Below, one piece after another: positions 8,341 to 16,611 of a DNA stretch of 64,000 nucleotides. The position numbers were made by a program, and so were the translations under genes. This DNA comes from G963676655 sp963676655 (lineage in GTDB: Bacteria; Verrucomicrobiota; Lentisphaeria; Victivallales; Victivallaceae). The notes beneath the pieces are model-generated. The model searched no databases and was not told the origin of the DNA. It saw only the letters and a program-made list of their open reading frames with translations. Every line of letters starts with the position of its first letter. The first letter of the stretch is position 1. Location of the stretch: NCBI GenBank assembly GCA_963676655.2, contig CAXXKX010000004.1:964060-1028059 (forward strand). Reading direction: 5' to 3'.

Positions 8341-9249
8341 ATGAAATTAACCAAACTTTCAATCGCGGTTGTGCTGACCGGTTTTTTAGCCGGATGTCCC
8401 AACCCCTATATCCAGAGTGAAAATGGCAAACCCGCCAACCAGATCACTGCCGGTAAGAAGCTGCCTCCGATTCAGCCTGAAAAGAACACTTCGGAAGTGG
8501 TTGGCCAGCCGGTCGAAGAACTTAAGTTTTTTAATCAAATAGCTCCGGCCCGGATTCCGGTACAGATATTTTCCCGAAATAATTCGACCGGATTCAGCAA
8601 GATTCAGCGGGTAATTGAAGGTAATATCGCCAATGCCGGTTACGAAGTGACGGACGAAAAACCGTTCCTGTCAGTTGCGATTCAAAATGGCAAGGTGGAC
8701 AGTTTTGACAAACTTGGCAATTACTACGTGATTAAAAGCCGGGTGGAGCTGACGGTATATCGCGACGTTTACGATTACATCAAAGATGCCCTGGGACGGC
8801 CGCATCTGCTTTCCAGAGTAACTCTGAAAGCGAAAGGCAAAAGAATTTTAGGTCGGGAGGATGCAATTGACGACTCCGCTGACAAACTTGCCGCTGAAGC
8901 CGCTAAGTGGACCCGCAATGTATGTATCCGGGAACTGAAAGGACTGGACGCGGTTAAAGTGAAATTTCCGGCGGATAGACTGCAGAAAGCTTTCGGTTAC
9001 TACAGTCATCATCGGGATTTTTACGAACGCTGCTTGACTGTTTTTATGCGTAAAGTGGCGGCCAAAGATGGAATCTTCTACTGTCAGATCGTCGGCCGCG
9101 ATTCCAATTATCTTTCGTTCGAAGTTTTATACCGGAAAAAAGACTATCCAAACGGTCCGTTTGCCATTCTTGCTGATTTGAGGGTGTATTTTAAAGGTAA
9201 AACCCCGGAAGCTCGGGTGGATGAATTCCTCGGTTACGTAATGCGTTAA
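8341..9249 (+). CDS. Lipoprotein with LpoB-like N-terminal region
   Basis: I chose ATG 8341: AAGGAG lies 6-12 nt before it and the protein then begins with a standard lipoprotein signal (Lys-Leu-Thr-Lys, hydrophobic core, lipobox Leu-Ala-Gly-Cys19). An in-frame start 18 nt earlier would spoil this. The mature protein (~284 residues) has a short proline-rich linker and then an alpha/beta domain whose pattern ('RNNSTGFSKI', 'AGYEV', 'LAAEAAKW') recalls the LpoB/CsgG-type fold of the neighbour. The C-terminal ~100 residues are beta-rich and unrecognised. It is probably anchored in the outer or inner membrane facing the periplasm. It is co-transcribed with the CsgG-like gene upstream and the kinase gene 19 nt downstream. 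Confidence 0.7.
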   Translation: MKLTKLSIAVVLTGFLAGCPNPYIQSENGKPANQITAGKKLPPIQPEKNTSEVVGQPVEELKFFNQIAPARIPVQIFSRNNSTGFSKIQRVIEGNIANAGYEVTDEKPFLSVAIQNGKVDSFDKLGNYYVIKSRVELTVYRDVYDYIKDALGRPHLLSRVTLKAKGKRILGREDAIDDSADKLAAEAAKWTRNVCIRELKGLDAVKVKFPADRLQKAFGYYSHHRDFYERCLTVFMRKVAAKDGIFYCQIVGRDSNYLSFEVLYRKKDYPNGPFAILADLRVYFKGKTPEARVDEFLGYVMR

Positions 9250-9268
9250 CTCTAAATGTATTTGTATC

Positions 9269-11032
9269 GTGGATATCAAGGACCTTTCAATCGGAAACCT
9301 GAAAACTGAAGTTGCCGCGTCGAATGCCGGTAACTTCAGTTTTGCTGTTGGCGACATGATCGGCCACTACCTGGTGTTAAAACAGCTTGGTCGCGGGGGC
9401 ATGGGTGAGGTCTATCATGTCCGGCATACCACGCTGGAAATTGAATATGCCTTGAAACTGCTGCCTCCTGAATTTACTAGTCAAGCTGGAGCGTTGGCCC
9501 GGTTCAGGTCTGAAGCCAAAGTAATGGCCAGATTGGATCATCCCAATATTGTCAAGGTCGATGACTTCGGTGATATCGATGGTCGTTACTGGCTTCGGAT
9601 GGAATTAATGAGTGGTTTACCGGATGGTTCGATCTCGCTGGCCGACCTGGCATCAGCCAATGGCGGCAGGTTTAATCAGTTAGTGCTGGCTCAGTTTATG
9701 CAGCAGGCGCTATCCGGACTGCAATGCGCCCATGAACACGGGGTTATTCATCGCGATCTTAAACCTGGCAACATCCTGTTGACCGGTACTCCGGAGAATA
9801 TCACGGTCAAGATTGCCGACTTTGGTCTGGTCAAGCTGGCCGGAGACGAATGGCTGCGCAGTATGGTTGAAAAGAGCATGTCGGCCAACCGCTCCATCGG
9901 CGATCTGGCAACCGAGGCGGTAACCCTTCAGGGTTCCAGTACCAACGCGTTGCTGGGAACCTACGCTTATATGAGCCCGGAGCAACAGCGGGGCGAGGAT
10001 ATCGACACTCGCAGTGACCTGTATTCGATGGGCCTTATCATCTTCCGTCTGCTGACCGGGGAAAACGCACTCGGCATGAAGCCCCCGAGCCGGTTGGTTG
10101 ACGGGCTGCTGCCGGACTGGGATGATCTGCTTTACAATGCACTTGAAACCAAAAGAGACGTTCGCATCGCCTCTGCAACCGAAATGCTCGATGCTATTGC
10201 CGGGATACTGAACAAACTGAAGCAACAGGAAACCGAACTCCAGGCTTTGACTGTTGATAATACTGGAACATCTTTTGACTATGTGAAAAATGGTGATGTA
10301 ATGTTGGTGCCTGAATTAGGCATGAAGATGATCTATGTGGAGCCCGGCTGCTTCCTGATGGGATCTGATGATGATGGGAGCTCGTATAATAACGACAGAT
10401 ATGATATTGAAAAGCCTGTCCATGAAGTAACAATTTCTCGTGGTTATTGGATCGGTAAGTATGAGGTTACTCAAAGTGAGTACCAGTCAATTGTGGGGAG
10501 TAATCCCAGTGATCTCAAAGGAGACAACAAGCCGGTGGAAAATGTCAGTTGGAACGATGCTGTGAAGTTCTGTGAGAAGTTGACGGAACGGGAACACCAG
10601 GCAGGCCGTCTGCCGTCCGGTTATGAATATCGTTTGCCAACTGAGGCCGAGTGGGAGTTTGCGGCCCGTGGTGGAATCCGAAGTTGCGGCTATAAATACA
10701 GCGGAAGCGATGATGTTAACAGTGTGGCATGGTATATATCCAACTCTTGCAACAGAATGCATGAAGTCGGAGCAAAGTCAGGCAATGAACTTGGAATACA
10801 CGACATGAGTGGAAATGTTTGTGAATGGTGCTATGACTGGTTAGGTAATTACCCCGGAGGAAGTGTGACCGACCCCACGGGTGCCTCATCAAGCTCGTAT
10901 CGGGTGATACGTGGTGGGAGCTGGGGTAAAAGCGCTAGGCGCTGTCGTTCCACTGGTCGTAATGGAGAAGGTCTATTGCGCCGCCACAGACACTTGGGCT
11001 TCCGCCTGGTGATGGCAGCTTCGGTAAAGTAA
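9269..11032 (+). CDS. Ser/Thr protein kinase fused to an FGE-like domain
   Basis: The 587-residue protein has a Hanks-type kinase domain at ~35-310. Visible motifs are the glycine loop GRGGMGEVY (from ~41), catalytic H161-R-D163, metal-binding D184-F-G and the 'SPEQ' of the activation segment. The activation loop is unusually long, as in the kinase at 16612. A formylglycine-generating-enzyme-like domain follows at ~346-585 ('PVHEVTISRGYWIGKYEV', 'RLPTEAEWEFAARGG', 'RGGSW', 'LGFR'). Only one of the two catalytic cysteine positions of true FGE is kept, so ligand or protein binding is more likely than formylglycine formation. There is no membrane helix. The start is GTG without a strong ribosome-binding site, 19 nt after the lipoprotein gene. 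The REP array follows directly. Confidence 0.85.
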   Translation: MDIKDLSIGNLKTEVAASNAGNFSFAVGDMIGHYLVLKQLGRGGMGEVYHVRHTTLEIEYALKLLPPEFTSQAGALARFRSEAKVMARLDHPNIVKVDDFGDIDGRYWLRMELMSGLPDGSISLADLASANGGRFNQLVLAQFMQQALSGLQCAHEHGVIHRDLKPGNILLTGTPENITVKIADFGLVKLAGDEWLRSMVEKSMSANRSIGDLATEAVTLQGSSTNALLGTYAYMSPEQQRGEDIDTRSDLYSMGLIIFRLLTGENALGMKPPSRLVDGLLPDWDDLLYNALETKRDVRIASATEMLDAIAGILNKLKQQETELQALTVDNTGTSFDYVKNGDVMLVPELGMKMIYVEPGCFLMGSDDDGSSYNNDRYDIEKPVHEVTISRGYWIGKYEVTQSEYQSIVGSNPSDLKGDNKPVENVSWNDAVKFCEKLTEREHQAGRLPSGYEYRLPTEAEWEFAARGGIRSCGYKYSGSDDVNSVAWYISNSCNRMHEVGAKSGNELGIHDMSGNVCEWCYDWLGNYPGGSVTDPTGASSSSYRVIRGGSWGKSARRCRSTGRNGEGLLRRHRHLGFRLVMAASVK

Positions 11033-11056
11033 TTAGAAATTAGAACGAAGCGAAGC

Positions 11057-11470
11057 GTAGAGGCCGGCTGAAAGCCGGAGCGAAGCGGCAATTAGAAATT
11101 AGAAATGATGACGAAGGCGGAGCCAGTAGCGCCCGTTTGCGGGCCGTAGCGCCAGGTCTCGATGAGACCGGCGGGGAACGCATGAATATGTCGTTAACGT
11201 CAATCAGTGATTGCAAAATGTATCTGTGGGTGGGATGCTTCCGCATCCCGGCGCTTTCATCGAAAGCTGCCCTACCGTAGCTTGCGCTCTCCGAGCGCAA
11301 ATGGCAAAACATTGTTTAGCCGATCTTGTGTAAAACTACTGTAGCGCCAGGTCTCGATGAGACCGGCGGGGAATGTACGGATATGTCATTAACGTTAATC
11401 AGTGACTGAAGAATACGCCCGAAGATGGGATGCTTCCGCATCCCGGCGCTTTCATCGAAAGCAGCCCTAC
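11057..11470. repeat. Second REP/BIME-like palindrome array, inside the cluster
   Basis: Two full units match the array at 678-1733 (GGTCTCGATGAGACC at 11155 and 11350; GCTTTCATCGAAAGC at 11253 and 11448). In front are two further GTAG-footed hairpins not in the first array: GTAG 11057 with CCGGCT-GAA-AGCCGG, and GTAG 11126 with GCCCG-TTTG-CGGGC. Short AATTAGAAATTAGA direct repeats flank the first. The array fills the gap between the kinase-FGE gene and the DnaJ-zinc-finger lipoprotein gene and could act as a transcript boundary or stabiliser. No gene is seen in 11033-11585. Confidence 0.85.
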
Positions 11471-11585
11471 TTATGGACGTAGCGTGTTTTACCATCTTAT
11501 TTGGGTTGGTCAATGTTAAGAAAAATAGCGGTAAACAGCAATATGAAATATTAAAAAATTACTCATGGAAATTGAACAAATAGAT

Positions 11586-12986
11586 ATGGATATCAAAAAA
11601 CTATTGGCATTATGCGGCTTGACGTTAGTGCTGTTCTTTACCGGTTGCCGGGCATATCATGGTTATCATTATGATGAAAAAGTTATGAAAGAAACTATGA
11701 AGTTCAAAGAACTCAGAAATGTTGACGCTCCGGTGGTTCTGTGTTTCCAGAGCAACAGTAAACTATTTATTGAAGTTTATCAGCGCAAAGAATTATCATA
11801 TTCGGAAACTAAGGAGTTGGAACGGCAGATCGTCTATAAGTACTCCCGTTGTGCTTCCTGGCAATCGAAATATATTTTCTGGTGTATTCCGGTTGTGGGA
11901 CAAATCGGATATTTTGTACAAAACGGAGTGACACCTTTTACTAATAACTGGAAACTTGATAAAAACGGGCCGGGAATTCTTTACCTGATTGCTTATACTC
12001 CACCGGTATATCTGTTAAACGGGTTGTTTATGTCGCATCCCAAAGACGCTATAAATTCAGGATGTATTAGATCTGTTCGGTATGAACGAGGAACCAAGTT
12101 CGATAAAAAAATTGAAAAAGAATTTAGGCGAACATGCATTGACAAAGGCGATGCTGCTGATGTGATTGTAATGTATAGAGGTGAAGCTTTTGCCAGGGGG
12201 AAGGTGTCTCCGGATAAAATCGCGGTTATTGATTTAAAACCGCTGGGTGGCAAAGTTACTCCGGAAAAAGATGTAACAGTCGCCTTGAAAATCGGGGGCC
12301 AAACCGTAAACTATGTTGTCAGTACAAGCTTGCTTCTGGGGAGCGATACTGTATTTAAATGGCGCTCCGTTCAAAACGCTGGTTATTCATCTGAAAAACG
12401 TCTTGCCATATTAAAAGACCTTTATGCCGGAAAGCTGATTTCCGATAAGGTGTATAAGGACATGCGGGCGGGAATAAAAAAAGAGGCAAGTAATAATTCA
12501 GCAATGCCATCGTTGGATAAAATAAAACTGGAATTGATTATCAGTAATAAGATTAGGCATCTGGAATTTCTCAACCGTAAAGCATTGTTGACTTCTGAGA
12601 TCAATGAGAAAGATAGTTTGATGTGTATCAACAAGGCTTTGTGTATCCTGGCTTATTTGAGATTTTTAAACGTTCCGGAAAGCAAGGTTCTTTGCAGAAA
12701 ATATTCTGACTCTCTTGGAAAATTGAAGGTAAAAATCATCAAGAAAATGAAAGAACCACAAAATGAAATGACCGTATGTCATTTGTGTCGAGGAACAGGT
12801 GTTATTAGTGGAGTGAGATGTCCCGACTGTAGAGGTTCCGGGCTGAAAAAAAATATAAAACAACAATTCCACTACATGACGAAATGTTCAACCTGTAATG
12901 GGAAAGGATATTTTTACGATATCAGAGACCGGCGGGGAAATGCGGCTGTTTGTCCTGATTGTTGTGGCATTGGCACGAGTCTTTAA
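11586..12986 (+). CDS. Lipoprotein with C-terminal DnaJ-type zinc finger
   Basis: The 466-residue protein begins with a signal sequence and a near-standard lipobox (Phe-Thr-Gly-Cys), so it is probably lipidated. I chose the second in-frame ATG (11586) because it gives a normal signal peptide; ATG 11565 would add seven acidic residues. The central ~350 residues are unrecognised, with a hydrophobic patch at ~95-150 that may be one or two membrane segments. The last ~70 residues hold four CxxCxGxG-type motifs (CHLCRGTG, CPDCRGSG, CSTCNGKG, and a final CPDCCGIG), the cysteine-rich zinc-binding module of DnaJ, here without J-domain. This is an unusual combination. A redox or unfolded-protein sensing role in the envelope is a guess. 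Confidence 0.65.
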   Translation: MDIKKLLALCGLTLVLFFTGCRAYHGYHYDEKVMKETMKFKELRNVDAPVVLCFQSNSKLFIEVYQRKELSYSETKELERQIVYKYSRCASWQSKYIFWCIPVVGQIGYFVQNGVTPFTNNWKLDKNGPGILYLIAYTPPVYLLNGLFMSHPKDAINSGCIRSVRYERGTKFDKKIEKEFRRTCIDKGDAADVIVMYRGEAFARGKVSPDKIAVIDLKPLGGKVTPEKDVTVALKIGGQTVNYVVSTSLLLGSDTVFKWRSVQNAGYSSEKRLAILKDLYAGKLISDKVYKDMRAGIKKEASNNSAMPSLDKIKLELIISNKIRHLEFLNRKALLTSEINEKDSLMCINKALCILAYLRFLNVPESKVLCRKYSDSLGKLKVKIIKKMKEPQNEMTVCHLCRGTGVISGVRCPDCRGSGLKKNIKQQFHYMTKCSTCNGKGYFYDIRDRRGNAAVCPDCCGIGTSL

Positions 12987-13243
12987 TTCGGTGATTAATG
13001 AAATTTAACTGAACTCTGGCCTTGTTCATTGTGTTAAAGTCTTACCGTTACTGTTTTCTTATTAAAATGCAGTGTTATTATTCCTCAAAATAATCTTTTC
13101 CGCGTGAGAAAGGCTGCTTTTCGGCGAATGATGATTAAGTTGTTAATTGTTTCATGCTTGTTTCAGGCTAAAAACTTATTAAAAAACTTGTAAATAAATG
13201 ATATGCGGTTAATTTGAGAATATGGTTGAGAACGCAAATTGAA

Positions 13244-13552
13244 ATGGCGGGTAACATGAATAAGGAAAAGAACTTACAGGAGTTAAATATTCTGTCCGAT
13301 GCGCAGTTGCGGAAATTGCGGGAATACTGGATTGAATCGGCGGAGCAGTTTGTTGCCGCAATCAATACCCCTGAAGGCAAAAACGGAATTAAAACCCTGC
13401 TCGAAGTTGATCAGGATCAGCTTGGCGAAATAATTGACCAGGTTATGCAAGTTTTTCCGGCTGAGGATGCTGACAGGATGCGGAAGCCGGTGCCTGAACA
13501 TAAACTGGGTTTGCTGCTTGATAAGAATAATGATGAAAAGGAAAATAAATGA
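13244..13552 (+). CDS. Small helical protein sharing a domain with the peptidase N-terminus
   Basis: This protein of ~102 residues consists mostly of one helical domain: 'LREYWIESAEQFVAA', a TPEGK turn, and 'LLEVDQDQLGEIID'. The pattern resembles helix-hairpin-helix/DUF4332-type domains. The first 60 residues of the next gene product contain a matching segment ('LTSLWVESVEEFAALAAT'). Stop and start overlap as ATGA, so the two are translationally coupled. The simplest reading is an adaptor that binds the peptidase through a like-with-like domain. Start is uncertain: ATG 13244 and ATG 13256 are both plausible, and an upstream start at 13214 lacks a ribosome-binding site. The 227 bp before it hold no gene. 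Confidence 0.6.
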   Translation: MAGNMNKEKNLQELNILSDAQLRKLREYWIESAEQFVAAINTPEGKNGIKTLLEVDQDQLGEIIDQVMQVFPAEDADRMRKPVPEHKLGLLLDKNNDEKENK

Positions 13553-15963
13553 TTTGTGCCGGACATAAACCGATTAATGCGTTGAGTTCTCTGCCGTCTG
13601 AGAAACAGTCGGACCTTACATCGTTATGGGTTGAGAGCGTCGAGGAGTTTGCCGCGCTGGCGGCCACGGTTGAGGAAGCCAGTGTGGCCGTGGATAATAT
13701 TCCTGAATTTCTTGACTTGCTGGAATCTGTCCGGAAAAATAATGACGATTTGTTTGCGAGTCGGTTTAAGGATTATAGCGGTTTATGTCATCCCGGCGGT
13801 TCACTGGGATGCGCGGTCCCCCCTGAAGTTATGGCCGGGTTTAAACAGCACGGCAGTTTATCGACGGATTACAGCAAATACGCCTTCACCGCGACAAAAG
13901 CTTCTTTGCCGGGGCGGGCGGATTTGTCAAAACGGTTATTTCCGGTGCGCAACCAGGGCGGCCGCGGCACTTGTGTGGCGTTCGCTTCAACCGCGTTGCG
14001 TGAATTCCTGATCGAATGTGAAGCCGGGTTGAGTGAACAATTCCTTTACTGGGCCTGTAAAGAACTCGATGGTATGCCGGAAGAGTCCGGCACTTATGTC
14101 CGGACCGCGATGGCGGCGTTGAACGGCATGGGAATATGCCGGACTGAAACCTGGCGTTATAATCCAAACGAAATCCCCGGTAACGAGGGGCAGGGACCGC
14201 CGCCGTCCGGCAGCGAAAAAGAAGCTCTGAACTACATTATGCCTTATACCCGTTCGGTTGCCCCCAATTGTGTTGAACATTACAAGCAGATATTGACGGA
14301 GGCCGACGGTATTCCGGCAATGCCGGTGGTTGTCGGGGTGTTGGTTTTCAACTCGTGGTTGATTTCCCCGGCGGCAAACCAGACCGGCAAGATAACCATG
14401 CCGTTGCCGGGAGAAATGCCGGTTGGCGGGCATGCCATGCTGGTTGTCGGTTACAATGATGACGCGACCGTTCCCGGCGGCGGATATTTTATCGTTCGCA
14501 ACAGTTGGGGCGAGGGTTGGGCCGTCGATTCGCCGGAAACTTCCGGTCATGCCATGATGCCGTATGCCTATATTGAAAAATATTGTATGGAGGCCTTTTC
14601 CGGTCAGACGGCCCGCATGGCGCCGGAAGACAAAACAGCTGAACCGGCAGAGCGTGAAGCCGCAAAGATGTCGGAGCGCAATTCGTTTGAAGATAAATAT
14701 GTCCGCAAACTGGAACAGGATACGCGGGATATTCATGGTCGGCTTTTAAAATGCGGGATGAAAGTTCTGAGTGCGCCGGATGAGCCCGGACAGATACTTG
14801 AGGATACTCCGGCCAACCGCGCCCGTTTTGAAAAGGACGGGTTTGCCTGCGGCCCGGATGCGGTCGGCAGAAAATGGTTTCCGCCGGTACAGGAACTTCC
14901 GGCAGATTTCACTGGTTCTCTGAATAAAGCAAAAGCCGCTTGTGGAGAATTTATGCATGCGCTGAACTATAATCTGAAGGAGAGCAAAGGACAGCCGTTG
15001 CCTGATATTAATTTACCCGGCTGGTATCGTTTGCTGGCATGGATGCCTAAAGTTAGTCATGTTTCAATCGCGGCTGATTTGACCGGAGAACTGTTGGAAA
15101 AGTTAATTGCTGACAGCCGGATTCCCGAACATGTTGAAATGCCAGATTTGTGGCGTACTGAACTGGCCGGAGTCAATTCATTGAAAGTCTTTTCCGTGCG
15201 CGGTATCGGGGTTGAATTCCAGGTGGTTACCGGCTTTGTCACTCCGGTTCGCTTTTCCTGCGGAAATCCCGCGATAGTTCAGGCCAGTCAGGCGACCGCT
15301 AATATCATCAAAGACATTTATGACCAGTGGAGCGGGAAAAGCGGCGGAGCGGTTACTTATACCTTTTATTCGCTGGCTTCATATTCGGGCTGGAGTGACG
15401 AAGTGACCGGATATGTCGGCGGAGACTGCTGGAAAATGCTCTCGTCGCCGTCTGACAACGGCTGGCTGAATCTGGCACCGCGCACCTTTGAGCCGGGATA
15501 TTACACCCGCAATTTCCTGTTCCGCCTTTATCCGGAGACTTCCAGTCAGCGGGTGGAGCGGATCAGGAGGATTATCGAGGAACACCGGGAAAACGGCGAG
15601 GACGGCAATCTGCATCTGGATAAGGTGTCGCGTCTGACCGGAATCTCTCATGAATTGACCAAACTGACTTTTGACCGGATGCAGAACAGTGATGATTTTC
15701 ACTGTTATAAGACTCCGAGCGGTAAAATCGCCATCACCAAACAAGATGGAAAAACTAAGAGCGGCAAGATCAATCTTTCCCCCGAACCGGGAGTCGTTAA
15801 AAGCCATGTTCTGGGTTTTTTAGCGACGTTTATCGCGGTTGCGGCCTGGCAAATCGGCGGATACTTCTCAAAAGGAAACATTTGGGTTGGACTTTTACTG
15901 CTTCCAGTGTTAATTTACGTTGCTCAATGTTTAGAGACGATAATCAAGCGTTCAATGAAATAA
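13549..15963 (+). CDS. Membrane-anchored papain-like (C1) cysteine peptidase
   Basis: The 804-residue protein has a helical N-terminal domain shared with the preceding small protein. A C1-type peptidase domain follows at ~120-345, with catalytic Cys142 (in 'NQGGRGTCVAFAS'), His295 ('GGHAMLVVGY') and Asn318 ('VRNSWGEGW'). A long middle region (~350-620) is of unknown fold, with a DUF-like alpha/beta stretch around 'GRKWFPP'. A winged-helix-like segment lies at ~660-720. Two hydrophobic helices at the C-terminus (~755-795) end in basic residues. There is no signal peptide, so the peptidase domain is probably cytoplasmic and held at the membrane. Catalytic residues appear intact. Position between the adaptor and the ESCRT-like genes suggests a regulated effector or processing protease; target unknown. 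Confidence 0.8.
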   Translation: MICAGHKPINALSSLPSEKQSDLTSLWVESVEEFAALAATVEEASVAVDNIPEFLDLLESVRKNNDDLFASRFKDYSGLCHPGGSLGCAVPPEVMAGFKQHGSLSTDYSKYAFTATKASLPGRADLSKRLFPVRNQGGRGTCVAFASTALREFLIECEAGLSEQFLYWACKELDGMPEESGTYVRTAMAALNGMGICRTETWRYNPNEIPGNEGQGPPPSGSEKEALNYIMPYTRSVAPNCVEHYKQILTEADGIPAMPVVVGVLVFNSWLISPAANQTGKITMPLPGEMPVGGHAMLVVGYNDDATVPGGGYFIVRNSWGEGWAVDSPETSGHAMMPYAYIEKYCMEAFSGQTARMAPEDKTAEPAEREAAKMSERNSFEDKYVRKLEQDTRDIHGRLLKCGMKVLSAPDEPGQILEDTPANRARFEKDGFACGPDAVGRKWFPPVQELPADFTGSLNKAKAACGEFMHALNYNLKESKGQPLPDINLPGWYRLLAWMPKVSHVSIAADLTGELLEKLIADSRIPEHVEMPDLWRTELAGVNSLKVFSVRGIGVEFQVVTGFVTPVRFSCGNPAIVQASQATANIIKDIYDQWSGKSGGAVTYTFYSLASYSGWSDEVTGYVGGDCWKMLSSPSDNGWLNLAPRTFEPGYYTRNFLFRLYPETSSQRVERIRRIIEEHRENGEDGNLHLDKVSRLTGISHELTKLTFDRMQNSDDFHCYKTPSGKIAITKQDGKTKSGKINLSPEPGVVKSHVLGFLATFIAVAAWQIGGYFSKGNIWVGLLLLPVLIYVAQCLETIIKRSMK

Positions 15964-15982
15964 TTTATTCAGGAGGATAAAA

Positions 15983-16576
15983 ATGGCTCTTAATGACTTG
16001 CTTGCCAAATTGGCCGAGTTGCTCGGACTGAAAGAATCCGAAATGCAGAAACTTGAAAAGATTGAAACCAGACTGCGGACCTCCAAGGCGGATAATGTTG
16101 ATCGTCTGGAGGACGTCAAACAGCAGATCAAGAATCTGCAGCGGCAAATCCTGAAAAAGAAAGAGGAACTCGAGGCGTCCAAAGGCGACGTCAAGCGCCT
16201 GGTGACCGGGGAAATCGGCCGGTTGCTGAATGAACTTGACCGTTTGCAGAACCGGGACAAGATTATTGGTCGGAATATCGATAAAATATCCGTGGCGATC
16301 AGTAAGATTGCCGAACTTAAAGACGCTAAGGCTCACGGGGCGGACGAAGACATCTTTGATGACCTTGCTCTGGAGCTTGACGATGTTTTCGCCGAACTCA
16401 AATCCGCCGATATCGCGGCCAAGCAACTGGATAAGGTCCAGTACGATGCTCCGGAGGAACAGACTGTTGACATTGACGCCCGCCTGAGCAAGCTCGACGC
16501 GGAACTCAATGATGATGAAGAAATGTCAGAAGATATGTCCAAACGCTTAAAGGAACTTGCAACTGAAGACGATTGA
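15983..16576 (+). CDS. Coiled-coil protein with C-terminal MIM1-like motif
   Basis: The 197-residue protein is almost entirely alpha-helical. It has a basic coiled-coil core (~20-110), a break, and an acidic C-terminal part. The last residues read E-D-M-S-K-R-L-K-E-L-A, which fits the LxxRLxxL(K) pattern of MIT-interacting motif 1 of eukaryotic ESCRT-III proteins apart from Met for the first Leu and Ala for the final Lys. It could be a divergent Snf7/PspA relative or an accessory coiled coil. AGGAGG lies 6 nt before the ATG and the gene begins 19 nt after the peptidase gene. The MIT-AAA protein encoded 4 kb downstream is the obvious candidate partner. Motif: seen. Interaction: inference. Confidence 0.65.
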   Translation: MALNDLLAKLAELLGLKESEMQKLEKIETRLRTSKADNVDRLEDVKQQIKNLQRQILKKKEELEASKGDVKRLVTGEIGRLLNELDRLQNRDKIIGRNIDKISVAISKIAELKDAKAHGADEDIFDDLALELDDVFAELKSADIAAKQLDKVQYDAPEEQTVDIDARLSKLDAELNDDEEMSEDMSKRLKELATEDD

Positions 16577-16611
16577 GCCCCCTGCGGGACAGAGGAGAGG
16601 GATTTCCCTGA

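Noticed and set aside
9269..11032. Active formylglycine-generating enzyme or sulfatase maturation
   Set aside because: No sulfatase gene is present and the catalytic cysteine pair is incomplete.
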